Below are positions 56,591-64,000 of a stretch of 64,000 bases of DNA, piece after piece. The DNA comes from an uncultured Flavobacteriales bacterium (GTDB lineage Bacteria; Bacteroidota; Bacteroidia; Flavobacteriales_G; Salibacteraceae), in contig CAJVZZ010000003.1 of NCBI GenBank assembly GCA_913020435.1, positions 62,001-126,000 of the forward strand, in the 5' to 3' direction. Under the pieces are notes generated by a model that had not been told where the DNA came from, did not search any database, and saw only the letters and a list, made by a program, of their open reading frames with translations. How positions within the stretch are numbered: the stretch's first letter is position 1; the number at the start of each line of letters is the position of its first letter. A program made the translations under genes and the position numbers.

Positions 56591-56622
56591 CAAAACTAGG
56601 CAATAATTAAAGAGCTGTCAAA
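56591..56622 (-). promoter_or_regulatory. Predicted promoter of the miaB-secG unit
   Basis: On the minus strand: TTTG (56619-56622), 20-bp spacer, then TAGTTTTG (56591-56598). Both elements match the Bacteroidota consensus exactly. This is the best promoter in the window. The miaB ATG is 30 bp downstream. Confidence 0.75.
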
Positions 56623-56638
56623 CTGTCATTTTAATTCA

Positions 56639-56672
56639 GGTTAAAAGCACTCAATGAAGAGTGGTTTTAAAC
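56639..56672. repeat. Long imperfect inverted repeat in the miaB/topA spacer
   Basis: The arms 56639-56652 and 56659-56672 pair over 14 bp with two mismatches around a 6-nt loop, AATGAA. It lies between the divergent miaB and topA genes, with no T run. It could be an operator, or a hairpin if transcribed from farther away. Confidence 0.5.
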
Positions 56673-56713
56673 TCTAATTGTATGTGGTTTGATAGTAAAA
56701 ATTAAACTTTGAT

Positions 56714-56742
56714 TTTGATGTTTTAAAGATTGCCTTACTTTG
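56714..56742 (+). promoter_or_regulatory. Possible promoter of topA
   Basis: TTTG (56714-56717), a 17-bp spacer and TTACTTTG (56735-56742) give an imperfect but well-placed promoter, with a leader of about 55 nt. Confidence 0.4.
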
Positions 56743-56801
56743 CACCGATCAAAAAAGTGAAATAGATTTCTCTGAATTTGATAAAAATTAAAACAAACTG
56801 A

Positions 56802-59303
56802 ATGAATTTAGTAATTGTTGAGTCACCAGCCAAGGCCAAAACTATAGAAGGTTTTCTAGGTAAAGGTTTTACTGTTAAGTCAAGTTTTGGTCACGTTAGA
56901 GATTTAGCTGGAAAAGACAAGGCTATTGATGTTGATAATGGATTTGAACCTCATTACGAGGTAATGAAAGATAAAACAGTGATCGTAAAAGAGCTTCAGC
57001 GATTAGCCAAGAAAAGTGATATTGTTTGGTTAGCAACGGATGAGGATCGTGAGGGTGAGGCTATTAGCTGGCATTTGTACGAAACACTTGGATTGACTCC
57101 TGAAAAGACTAAGCGCATTGTGTTTCATGAAATCACTAAATCAGCCATTACAAAAGCAATTGAAAATCCTAGAACAATCGATAAGAATTTAGTTGATGCT
57201 CAGCAAGCAAGACGTGTATTAGATAGATTGGTAGGCTTTGAACTTTCACCCGTATTATGGAGGAAAGTAAAGCCTTCTTTGTCTGCGGGTCGTGTGCAAT
57301 CGGTAACAGTTCGTCTAATCGCCGAAAGAGAAGAAGAAGTTGAAGAATTTGTACCTGTTTCTGCTTATAGAGTTAATGCAGATTTTTTAGTAGACGAAAA
57401 AAGTGTTCTTAAGGCAGAAATGCCGCATAGGTTTGAGAAGGAAGAAGACGCTTTATCCTTTTTGAAAACATGTAAGAACAGTGAATTCAGCATAAAATCT
57501 ATTGAAAAGAAACCAGGAACACGATCTCCTTCAGCACCTTTTACTACTTCAACTTTACAACAAGAAGCTAGTAGGAAATTGGGATACTCAGTTCAACAAA
57601 CAATGGTTGTTGCTCAAAAACTTTATGAAAGTGGTAAGATAACATACATGAGAACAGATTCCATGAATCTTTCTCAAACCGCAATTGATGGAGCAAAAGA
57701 TGAGATTTTAAAATCATACGGTTCAGAATATTCAAATATTAAACAATATACAACCAAGTCTAAAGGTGCGCAAGAAGCGCATGAGGCGATTCGTCCGACA
57801 AACTTTGCAGAACATACTGTTTTTGGAGATTCTAGTCTGCAAAGGCTATATGATTTGATTTGGAAAAGAACTGTTGCCTCTCAAATGTCGAATGCCAAGT
57901 TTGAGAAAACCAACGTGGTAATTGATATAAGTAAAAGTCAGAATGAACACTTTAAGGCCAAAGGAGAGGTGTTGCTATTTGACGGATTCTTAAAAGTATA
58001 CTTAGAAGGAGTTGATGATGATGATGAGCAAGAAGAGCAAGGAATGTTGCCTCCAATTAAAGAAGGACAGGCTTTAGAACCAAAATCTATTCTTGCTACA
58101 GAGAAATTTACAAATCATCCTCCAAGATACAGTGAAGCTAGTTTAGTTAAGAAGTTAGAAGCATTAGGAATTGGTAGACCATCTACTTATGCTCCAACGA
58201 TCAATACAGTTCAAAAAAGAGGTTATGTTGAAAAAGCTGATCGCGATGGGCACGAAAGGAAATTCCGTCAGTTATCTTTAATCGGAAGAAATGATGTCAA
58301 AGAAGATGATAAAGTTGAGAATACTGGTGCTGAGCGAAAGAAATTATTTCCTACGGATATAGGCAGAGTTGTAAACGATTATTTAGTTAAAACGTTTCCT
58401 TCAGTGCTAGATTACGGTTTTACGGCTGAAGTTGAGAAAGAATTTGATGAAATAGCTGAAGGATTGAAAAAGTGGAACGATATGATCGATCGCTTCTACG
58501 GACCTTTTCACAAGGCGGTGAATGCCGCACTGGAAGATGAAGGCCGCGCAAATGGTGAACGATTGCTAGGGGTAGATCCTAAATCTGGCAAAAACGTTTA
58601 TGCTAAAATTGGTCGATTTGGGCCAATGATTCAAATTGGCGAGCGAGAAGATGAAGAAAAGCCTTTATTTTCTCCAATTCGAGGGAATATTAGTATGACC
58701 AAGGTTACACTCGAACAAGCGTTAGAGTTTTTTAAGCTTCCAAAAACATTAGGAGAGCACGACAAAGAAGAAGTCTTAATTGCTGTGGGGCGCTTTGGGC
58801 CATATGTTAAATATGGTACAATGTACGTGTCTCTAGATAAAGGGGAAGACCCTATGTCCGTTGAGCTGCCAAGAGCGATTGAACTTATTGAAGCGAAAAA
58901 AGTAGCTGATGCACCTGTTGATCATTACGATGACCTCCCTGTTCAAAAAGGTGTTGGAAGATTTGGTCCTTTTATTAAGTGGAATAGTATATTTATTAAC
59001 GTAAACAAGAAATACGATTTCGATAACCTTTCTCATGAAGACATTGTCCAATTAATAGAGGACAAAAAGCAAAAAGAAATTGATAAGGTTGTTCATAATT
59101 GGGAAGAAGAAGGAATCAGAGTTGAAAAAGCACGTTGGGGAAGATCTAACATTATAAAGGGTAAAACTAAGATTGAACTTCCGAAAACAGTAGATGCCGA
59201 GAGCCTATCTCTTAAAGATGTAAAAGATCTTATCGAGAAAAACAAACCTGTAAAAAAGAGTAAGGCAGGTGCGAAAAAGGCAACTAAAGCTAAGAAGAAA
59301 TAG
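56802..59303 (+). CDS. topA: DNA topoisomerase I (type IA)
   Basis: This 833-aa enzyme relaxes negative supercoils. The Toprim domain has LVIVESPAKAKTIEGFLG and TDEDREGEAISWH. The nucleophile is Tyr282 in ITYMRTDSMNLS. The C-terminus has several repeats around GRFGP (KIGRFGPMIQ, VGRFGPYVK, VGRFGPFIKW) instead of zinc ribbons, and a Lys-rich tail. These repeats are typical of this group. A ureohydrolase-like gene follows 22 bp downstream. Confidence 0.96.
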   Translation: MNLVIVESPAKAKTIEGFLGKGFTVKSSFGHVRDLAGKDKAIDVDNGFEPHYEVMKDKTVIVKELQRLAKKSDIVWLATDEDREGEAISWHLYETLGLTPEKTKRIVFHEITKSAITKAIENPRTIDKNLVDAQQARRVLDRLVGFELSPVLWRKVKPSLSAGRVQSVTVRLIAEREEEVEEFVPVSAYRVNADFLVDEKSVLKAEMPHRFEKEEDALSFLKTCKNSEFSIKSIEKKPGTRSPSAPFTTSTLQQEASRKLGYSVQQTMVVAQKLYESGKITYMRTDSMNLSQTAIDGAKDEILKSYGSEYSNIKQYTTKSKGAQEAHEAIRPTNFAEHTVFGDSSLQRLYDLIWKRTVASQMSNAKFEKTNVVIDISKSQNEHFKAKGEVLLFDGFLKVYLEGVDDDDEQEEQGMLPPIKEGQALEPKSILATEKFTNHPPRYSEASLVKKLEALGIGRPSTYAPTINTVQKRGYVEKADRDGHERKFRQLSLIGRNDVKEDDKVENTGAERKKLFPTDIGRVVNDYLVKTFPSVLDYGFTAEVEKEFDEIAEGLKKWNDMIDRFYGPFHKAVNAALEDEGRANGERLLGVDPKSGKNVYAKIGRFGPMIQIGEREDEEKPLFSPIRGNISMTKVTLEQALEFFKLPKTLGEHDKEEVLIAVGRFGPYVKYGTMYVSLDKGEDPMSVELPRAIELIEAKKVADAPVDHYDDLPVQKGVGRFGPFIKWNSIFINVNKKYDFDNLSHEDIVQLIEDKKQKEIDKVVHNWEEEGIRVEKARWGRSNIIKGKTKIELPKTVDAESLSLKDVKDLIEKNKPVKKSKAGAKKATKAKKK

Positions 59304-59325
59304 ATCTTAATTAAGAGCATTGGAA

Positions 59326-60486
59326 ATGGAAATCGATATCTATTTTAAAAAGATTGAATTCTTGAATGCTGATTTTTCAGCGAATTCAATAGGGGAGAAG
59401 ATTCTTATAAATAATGGTTCAAATGAATTTCCAGAATTGAAGGGAATTGATATTGCGATCTTTGGAGTAATCGAAGACAGAAATGCTGTGAGTAACACTG
59501 GATGCGCGGATGGTATTGATGAAATTCGGAAAAAACTTTACGCTTTAAAACGAAATTGGAATTGTTCTGTTGCTGATTTTGGAGATGTTTTCCCAGGAGA
59601 AGAGGTTTCTGACACCTACTTTGCTGTTAGCTCGGTGGTTTCACAATGTATTAAAGAAAATGTTTTACCAATTATTATAGGTGGTAGTCAAGACTTAACC
59701 TTTGCTAATTATCAAGCATATGAGGCGCTTGAGCAGGTAGTAAATATTGTTTCTGTTGATAATGCAGTTGATCTAGGAGAAGTGGATCAGCCAATTAACT
59801 CAAAGGCATTTTTGAATAAAATTATATTGCATCAGCCTAACTATCTTTTCAGTTATAGCAATTTGGGTTATCAAACTTATTTTGTTTCTGAAGAGGAAAG
59901 ATCGTTAATGGATAAGTTGTTCTTTGATATTCACCGATTGGGAGAAGTGAAAAATGATATTAGGGAAGTTGAACCTATTGTAAGGAACGCTGATATGCTT
60001 TCTATTGATATTTCTGCTGTACGTAGTGCAGATGCTCCAGGAAATAGAAATACTACACCAAATGGATTTGACGGAGAAGAGATTTGTGCGATTACCAGAT
60101 ATGCTGGTTTAAGTGATAAGCTCTCTAGTATTGGTATATATGAGTATAATCCTGAAGTTGATAGCCAAGGCCAGACAGCGTTCTTGATAGCTGAAATGAT
60201 ATGGTATATTATGGAAGGGTATTACAATAGAAAGGGAGATGGTGTAAGTAAGGACGGTAACGATGTGTTAAAATATACAGTTGCAACTTCAACTGATGCC
60301 GATGAAATTGTTTTCTATAAAAACTTAAAGTCTGATAGGTGGTGGATGGACGTGCCTTATCCTGAGTCCAAATTATCAAAGTATAGGAGGCATCAGCTTG
60401 TTCCGTGCAGCTATAGTGACTATCAGCAAGCGTGTAATGATGGTATTCCAGAAAAGTGGTGGAGAAATTATAAAAGATTGCGATAG
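59326..60486 (+). CDS. Ureohydrolase/arginase-fold protein lacking metal-binding histidines
   Basis: This 386-aa protein follows the arginase/formimidoylglutamase plan: FGVIEDRNAVSNTGCADGIDEI, IIIGGSQDLTFANY, SVDNAVDLGE and LSIDISAVRSADAPGN line up with the four signature regions. Key residues are changed: GGxHD is GGSQD (119-123), DAHxD is DNAVD (145-149) and SxDxD is SIDIS (226-230), so both metal-binding His and one Asp are gone. Catalysis by the usual Mn2+ pair is unlikely. I chose the ATG at 59326. It lies between topA and the porP-gldK-gldL block. The role is unknown; a T9SS-linked pseudoenzyme is a hypothesis. Confidence 0.85.
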   Translation: MEIDIYFKKIEFLNADFSANSIGEKILINNGSNEFPELKGIDIAIFGVIEDRNAVSNTGCADGIDEIRKKLYALKRNWNCSVADFGDVFPGEEVSDTYFAVSSVVSQCIKENVLPIIIGGSQDLTFANYQAYEALEQVVNIVSVDNAVDLGEVDQPINSKAFLNKIILHQPNYLFSYSNLGYQTYFVSEEERSLMDKLFFDIHRLGEVKNDIREVEPIVRNADMLSIDISAVRSADAPGNRNTTPNGFDGEEICAITRYAGLSDKLSSIGIYEYNPEVDSQGQTAFLIAEMIWYIMEGYYNRKGDGVSKDGNDVLKYTVATSTDADEIVFYKNLKSDRWWMDVPYPESKLSKYRRHQLVPCSYSDYQQACNDGIPEKWWRNYKRLR

Positions 60487-60570
60487 CTCTATTCTGGTTT
60501 TCGTGCTTTAAGTTATTGATTTAAAGTTACTAACAAGGGTAATTGCGAGTTTCGCTTTATGTTAATTAAA

Positions 60571-60601
60571 TTTGGTTGATTTATTTTTTTGAGTATTTTA
60601 G
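60571..60601 (+). promoter_or_regulatory. Predicted promoter of the porP-like gene / T9SS block 2
   Basis: TTTG (60571-60574), a 19-bp spacer and TATTTTAG (60594-60601; one mismatch to TAnnTTTG). The ATG is 24 bp downstream. Confidence 0.55.
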
Positions 60602-60625
60602 CGCCTTATTTAGAAGAAAATAGTA

Positions 60626-61624
60626 ATGTTTATGAAGAGAATAATACTTATAGTGTTAACTTTCAGTACCTTGAGCGTGCTTGGGCAGCAAGACCCTCAG
60701 TTTACACAGAACTTTGCTAATAAATTGTATAACAATCCCGGATACGCTGGAATGAACGGTGCTATTTGCGCCACCGTAATAGGAAGGCAGCAGTGGTTAG
60801 GTTTTGATGGGGCTCCAAGAACAGGACTTATTTCAATACATAGTCCTATTAAATTACCTATCGAAACTAGCCTCATCAATCTTGGTGTTGGGTTTACTGC
60901 GGCGAATGATATTATTGGTCCATTAAACACAAATTTTTTCAAATTGGCAATTTCAAATCGATTTACATTTAATGCAGGTACACTTAGCATAGGTGTTGGT
61001 GTCGGAACACTCGGTGCTGTTATAGATGGGAGTAACTTTTTGACACCTGATGGTGAAGATGCATTAACCGGCGTTATAACAGACCCTAATTTGGCTCCAG
61101 GAGTTGGGGGAAAGGCTTATGGGTTTGATTTTGATATGGGTGCATACTTTAGAAGCGCAAGTAATAACATATTTGCTGGAGTATCGATGATGCATTTAAC
61201 TCAAAGCGAACTTCAAGGTGATCTTGTAGGAGATCAGTCTAATGATTATAAAGTTGAATCGCATTTGTATGTAATGGGAGGCTATAGAATAAATAATTTA
61301 GTTCCGAATTGGGAGTTTGTTCCTTCTGTTTTCTTGAAAACAGAATTTTCTACTACTCAGTTTGATTTTAATGCTAGAGCTATATATAAAGGAATGATTT
61401 GGGGTGGAGTCTCTTATAGAATTCAAGATGCTATTTCGCCAATGGCAGGTTATAAACATGACTTTGGAGCACCAGGTGTAATGAAGATAGGCGCTTCTTA
61501 TGATTTAAATACTTCAAAGCTAAGAAGCTTCAACAGTGGTACTGTTGAGGTGTTCCTGAATTATTGTTTTACAATAACCCCCAAACCCAAAATTACTATT
61601 CATAAAAATCCACGCTGGTTGTAG
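60626..61624 (+). CDS. PorP/SprF-family type IX secretion membrane protein (copy 2)
   Basis: This protein of 332 aa (330 from a second ATG at 60632) has a signal peptide ending SVLGQ, the family start QDPQFTQNFANKLYNNPGYAG and a beta-barrel-like body. Its place directly before gldK-gldL matches the porP-porK-porL-porM order of Porphyromonas gingivalis, so PorP is the most likely role. It is a distant paralog of the copy at 29461-30465. Confidence 0.9.
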   Translation: MFMKRIILIVLTFSTLSVLGQQDPQFTQNFANKLYNNPGYAGMNGAICATVIGRQQWLGFDGAPRTGLISIHSPIKLPIETSLINLGVGFTAANDIIGPLNTNFFKLAISNRFTFNAGTLSIGVGVGTLGAVIDGSNFLTPDGEDALTGVITDPNLAPGVGGKAYGFDFDMGAYFRSASNNIFAGVSMMHLTQSELQGDLVGDQSNDYKVESHLYVMGGYRINNLVPNWEFVPSVFLKTEFSTTQFDFNARAIYKGMIWGGVSYRIQDAISPMAGYKHDFGAPGVMKIGASYDLNTSKLRSFNSGTVEVFLNYCFTITPKPKITIHKNPRWL

Positions 61625-61662
61625 TAAATTAGTTTAATCACAATAAATTGTTTTATTTGCGT

Positions 61663-61670
61663 TAATTTTG
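61663..61670 (+). promoter_or_regulatory. Predicted -7 element of gldK
   Basis: TAATTTTG is an exact TAnnTTTG match, 60 bp before the gldK ATG at 61731, in the porP-gldK gap. Confidence 0.5.
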
Positions 61671-61730
61671 GCGTTTAACCATAGATTCATATTGTATAAA
61701 AATACTCACATATCAAAAAAAAGAGGTAAC

Positions 61731-63044
61731 ATGAAAAACTTACTGATTGTAGGATTCGTAGCAATGATCCTTTCTAGTTGCATGAACGATGCAGGTGGAC
61801 AGTTGACCGGTGTTACAGGGCGTCAGGTTTGGTATCAACCAGATCCATATGGAATGTTATACATACCTCCGGGTAGTTATACCATGGGCCCAAGTGACGC
61901 GGATGCACCCTATTCATTTACAGCAAAGTCGAAAACAGTTTCTATTTCGCCATTCTACATGGATGAGACAGAGATTACAAATAACGAATATCGTCAATTT
62001 GTATATTGGGTTCGAGATTCGATGGCTTATAAGATTTTAGGAGAAGAGGTCAGTGAGGAGGAGTTTCTTATTGCGGTTAACCAATTCGAAGAAGATATCG
62101 ATCCTCCAATTATTAATTGGGATGCTTATTTAGATTGGAATGACCCTGAGAATAGAGAAGCACTTTCTGTGATGTTCTTGCCTGAATACGAGCGTTTTTA
62201 CGGAAAAAAGGCTTTGGACAATAGGAAATTGGTCTATGAGTATTATTGGATTGATTATAAAGATGCAGCAAGAAAAAGCCCAACGATTAATGGTGATCCT
62301 CTTAGAGACAGAGGAATGAACGATAGATCAGTGTTTATACGTAGAGATGAAATTTCCGTTTACCCGGATACATTGTGTTGGATTCATGATTTTACTTATT
62401 CGTACAATGAACCATTAACCAATATGTATTTCTGGCACCCAGCTTACGATGAATATCCTTTAGTTGGTGTTACTTGGAAGCAAGCTCGAGCATTCTCAAT
62501 TTGGAGAACTTTAGAACATAATAGGTTTTTGTCTTCAGTTGGAGAGGCTTTTGTTCAGGACTATAGACTTCCTACTGAGTCAGAATGGGAGTACGCTGCA
62601 AGGGGTGGACTAGATCTTAGTCCTTATCCATGGGGTGGTCCTTATATAAGAAATACTAGAGGTTGCTTTTTGGCGAACTTTAAACCGCTACGAGGCAATT
62701 ATTATGATGATGGTGGTATTCACACAGTTCCTGTAGTTTCGTACGAACCAAATGATTTTGGGTTGTACTGTATGGCAGGTAATGTTGCGGAATGGACAAC
62801 TACAGCATTTGACGAATCAGTTTACGATTTCGCACATGATTTGAATATGGATTATAAATACGAGGCTGAGGATGATGATCCTCCAGTATTGAAAAGAAAG
62901 GTTATCAGAGGGGGCTCTTGGAAGGATGTTGGATATTTCTTGCAAACTAGCTCTAGAACTTACGAATACCAAGATACAGCTAAGTCATATATCGGTTTTA
63001 GAAATGTGATGAGTTATCTTGGAATGGGTAAAAGTGATATCTAA
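61731..63044 (+). CDS. gldK: Gliding motility / T9SS lipoprotein GldK (PorK-type)
   Basis: This 437-aa lipoprotein has a signal with lipobox ILSSC. A SUMF1-like fold follows, with MLYIPPGSYTMGPSD, YRLPTESEWEYAARGG, YCMAGNVAEWTTTAF and VIRGGSWKDVGYF. With PorN/GldN it forms the periplasmic ring of the T9SS. I chose the ATG at 61731, preceded by the purine-rich AAGAGGTAAC; the longer frame from a TTG at 61668 is not a signal peptide. It is paralogous to GldJ. gldL follows. Confidence 0.95.
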   Translation: MKNLLIVGFVAMILSSCMNDAGGQLTGVTGRQVWYQPDPYGMLYIPPGSYTMGPSDADAPYSFTAKSKTVSISPFYMDETEITNNEYRQFVYWVRDSMAYKILGEEVSEEEFLIAVNQFEEDIDPPIINWDAYLDWNDPENREALSVMFLPEYERFYGKKALDNRKLVYEYYWIDYKDAARKSPTINGDPLRDRGMNDRSVFIRRDEISVYPDTLCWIHDFTYSYNEPLTNMYFWHPAYDEYPLVGVTWKQARAFSIWRTLEHNRFLSSVGEAFVQDYRLPTESEWEYAARGGLDLSPYPWGGPYIRNTRGCFLANFKPLRGNYYDDGGIHTVPVVSYEPNDFGLYCMAGNVAEWTTTAFDESVYDFAHDLNMDYKYEAEDDDPPVLKRKVIRGGSWKDVGYFLQTSSRTYEYQDTAKSYIGFRNVMSYLGMGKSDI

Positions 63045-63046
63045 GA

Positions 63047-63070
63047 TTAAAAAATTAAAAAATTAAAAAA
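63047..63070. repeat. Three tandem TTAAAAAA units between gldK and gldL
   Basis: TTAAAAAA repeats with a strict 8-bp period at 63047, 63055 and 63063, and runs into more A residues before the gldL ATG at 63079. A-rich leaders help translation in this phylum. The repeat could also slip. Confidence 0.6.
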
Positions 63071-63078
63071 ATAAAATT

Positions 63079-63927
63079 ATGTCAGGGAAAAAAGGTGGAT
63101 TAGCAGCGTTTCTTTATGGAACAGAAAAAGGAAAGACAATTGTAAACATGGCCATGAGTTTGGGTGCGGCAATTGTAATTCTAGGTGCATTGTTTAAAAT
63201 CCAGCATTACCCAGGTGCTAGTTTGATGCTGATAATAGGTCTTTGTACTGAATCTGCATTATTTGCCTTAGGTGCCATTGAACCACAACATTTGAAGGAT
63301 GATTGGTCTAAAGTTTATCCTGAATTGAAACACGCAGCTGAAGAGGATGATTTTGAATCTGAGGGTTTGTCAGAACTAAATGAAGGTGGTGATGACTTGA
63401 CCGTTACTCAAAAGCTAGATGATATGCTTGAAGAAGCGAAAATTGGCCCAGAATTATTGGAAAGTTTAGGTAGTGGTTTAAGGGGTTTAAGTGATCAAGC
63501 TAGTAAACTTTCAGATATCACAGACGCAACGGTAGCAACTGATGAGTATGTGCAAAGTGTTAGAGGGGCTGCAAGTTCTGTGACAACTTTATCTGAAACT
63601 TATACAATGGCTGCAGACGCATTATCAGGTCTAGCAGGAGATAACAGAGAAGGCGCAGATTTTGGTGATCAATTGTCAAAAATGTCGTCTAATCTTACCG
63701 AATTGAATTCTGCTTATGAATTACAATTGAAAAGTGCTCAAGAAACATTAGAAAATTCGAAAGGATACTTTAATGGAGTTGATGAGTTAATGGATAGCTT
63801 GAATAATTCAGTTGATGATGCTAAAATATATTCAGAAAAAATGACTGAGCTTTCAAGGAATATTACTTCATTGAATACTGTTTATGGAAACATGCTAACA
63901 GCAATGAATCCTAATGCTAACTCTTAA
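63079..63927 (+). CDS. gldL: Gliding motility / T9SS inner-membrane protein GldL (PorL-type)
   Basis: This 282-aa protein has two membrane helices at about residues 20-42 and 50-68. The first carries the conserved ILGALFKIQHYPGASLM, the second the glutamate in LCTESALFALGAIEPQ. The cytoplasmic part (about 80-282) is helical with Ser/Leu/Asp heptads, probably coiled-coil. GldL and GldM form the proton-driven motor for secretion and gliding. gldM most likely begins at 63991. Confidence 0.95.
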   Translation: MSGKKGGLAAFLYGTEKGKTIVNMAMSLGAAIVILGALFKIQHYPGASLMLIIGLCTESALFALGAIEPQHLKDDWSKVYPELKHAAEEDDFESEGLSELNEGGDDLTVTQKLDDMLEEAKIGPELLESLGSGLRGLSDQASKLSDITDATVATDEYVQSVRGAASSVTTLSETYTMAADALSGLAGDNREGADFGDQLSKMSSNLTELNSAYELQLKSAQETLENSKGYFNGVDELMDSLNNSVDDAKIYSEKMTELSRNITSLNTVYGNMLTAMNPNANS

Positions 63928-63990
63928 AGAGATAGTCTAGGAAGAGGTAAATTAAATTATTATATACATTTAATAGAGGGAGAATAGAAT

Positions 63991-64000
63991 ATGTCGTTAG
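63991..64000 (+). CDS. Start of next gene, probably gldM (truncated by window)
   Basis: An ATG at 63991 (MSL...) follows the purine-rich AGAGGGAGAATAGAAT. Only three codons are visible, so identity rests on position after gldL, where gldM/porM is the usual next gene. Confidence 0.5.

Overview
The window is one contiguous piece of a low-GC Bacteroidota chromosome, most likely from the Flavobacteriales or a close relative. Three things point there. First, it carries type IX secretion (T9SS) and gliding genes: gldJ, porU, porV, gldK, gldL, the first codons of a probable gldM, and two porP/sprF-like genes. Second, it has a short (286 aa) primary sigma factor. Third, the promoter element TAnnTTTG typical of this phylum recurs upstream of many genes. 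Coding density is high. No gene-free stretch exceeds about 240 bp, and I see no tRNA, rRNA, CRISPR array, insertion sequence or prophage.

Layout. 1-6.3 kb: the 3' part of a calcium-type P-type ATPase converges on an exbB-exbD-tonB-GT39-folC operon read on the minus strand. 6.4-13.1 kb: NhaD antiporter, glutamate/leucine-type dehydrogenase, AnmK, an acyl-CoA dehydrogenase, HflX and a small membrane protein. 13.2-20.2 kb: primary sigma factor, an HU-like/SPOR protein, a gamma carbonic anhydrase, and a minus-strand unit of a GT5 glucosyltransferase-like protein, a DUF4270-type lipoprotein, glmS and a tiny lipoprotein. 20.2-26.6 kb: a plus-strand run of panC, panD, a flippase-like membrane protein, rfaE2, radA, a NUDIX hydrolase and glyS.

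26.6-35.8 kb: T9SS block 1, with gldJ and a porP-like gene (minus) divergent from porU and porV (plus), and murF just downstream of gldJ. 35.8-43.7 kb: ispF, cdd, pdhA, pdhC, a minus-strand glycosyltransferase, an SDR, trmB, an alkyltransferase-like protein, mrp and nfu. 43.9-49.9 kb: envelope genes on the minus strand (GT2, gmhA, a DsbD with a doubled N-terminal domain, a queuosine-precursor transporter and a GT39-like protein). 50-52 kb: groES-groEL. 52-56.6 kb: a well-bounded unit miaB - sigma-54 activator - lptE - TPR protein - secG with a recognisable promoter and terminator. 56.8-64 kb: topA, a ureohydrolase-fold protein that has lost its metal-binding histidines, and T9SS block 2 (porP-like, gldK, gldL, start of gldM).

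How it fits together. PorU (sortase), PorV (shuttle/OM protein), PorP-like proteins, GldK and GldJ (OM lipoproteins with a formylglycine-enzyme-like fold) and GldL/GldM (inner-membrane motor) make up much of one secretion and gliding machine. LptE, SecG, GmhA, RfaE2, DsbD, ExbBD-TonB and several glycosyltransferases support the same envelope.

Most of the window is ordinary core genome. The least explained item is the degenerate ureohydrolase-like protein directly ahead of porP-gldK-gldL. Other points worth checking are a hairpin abutting murF, the missing CxxC in Mrp, and several palindromes or repeats in promoter regions. I did not find a convincing wholly new multi-gene system.
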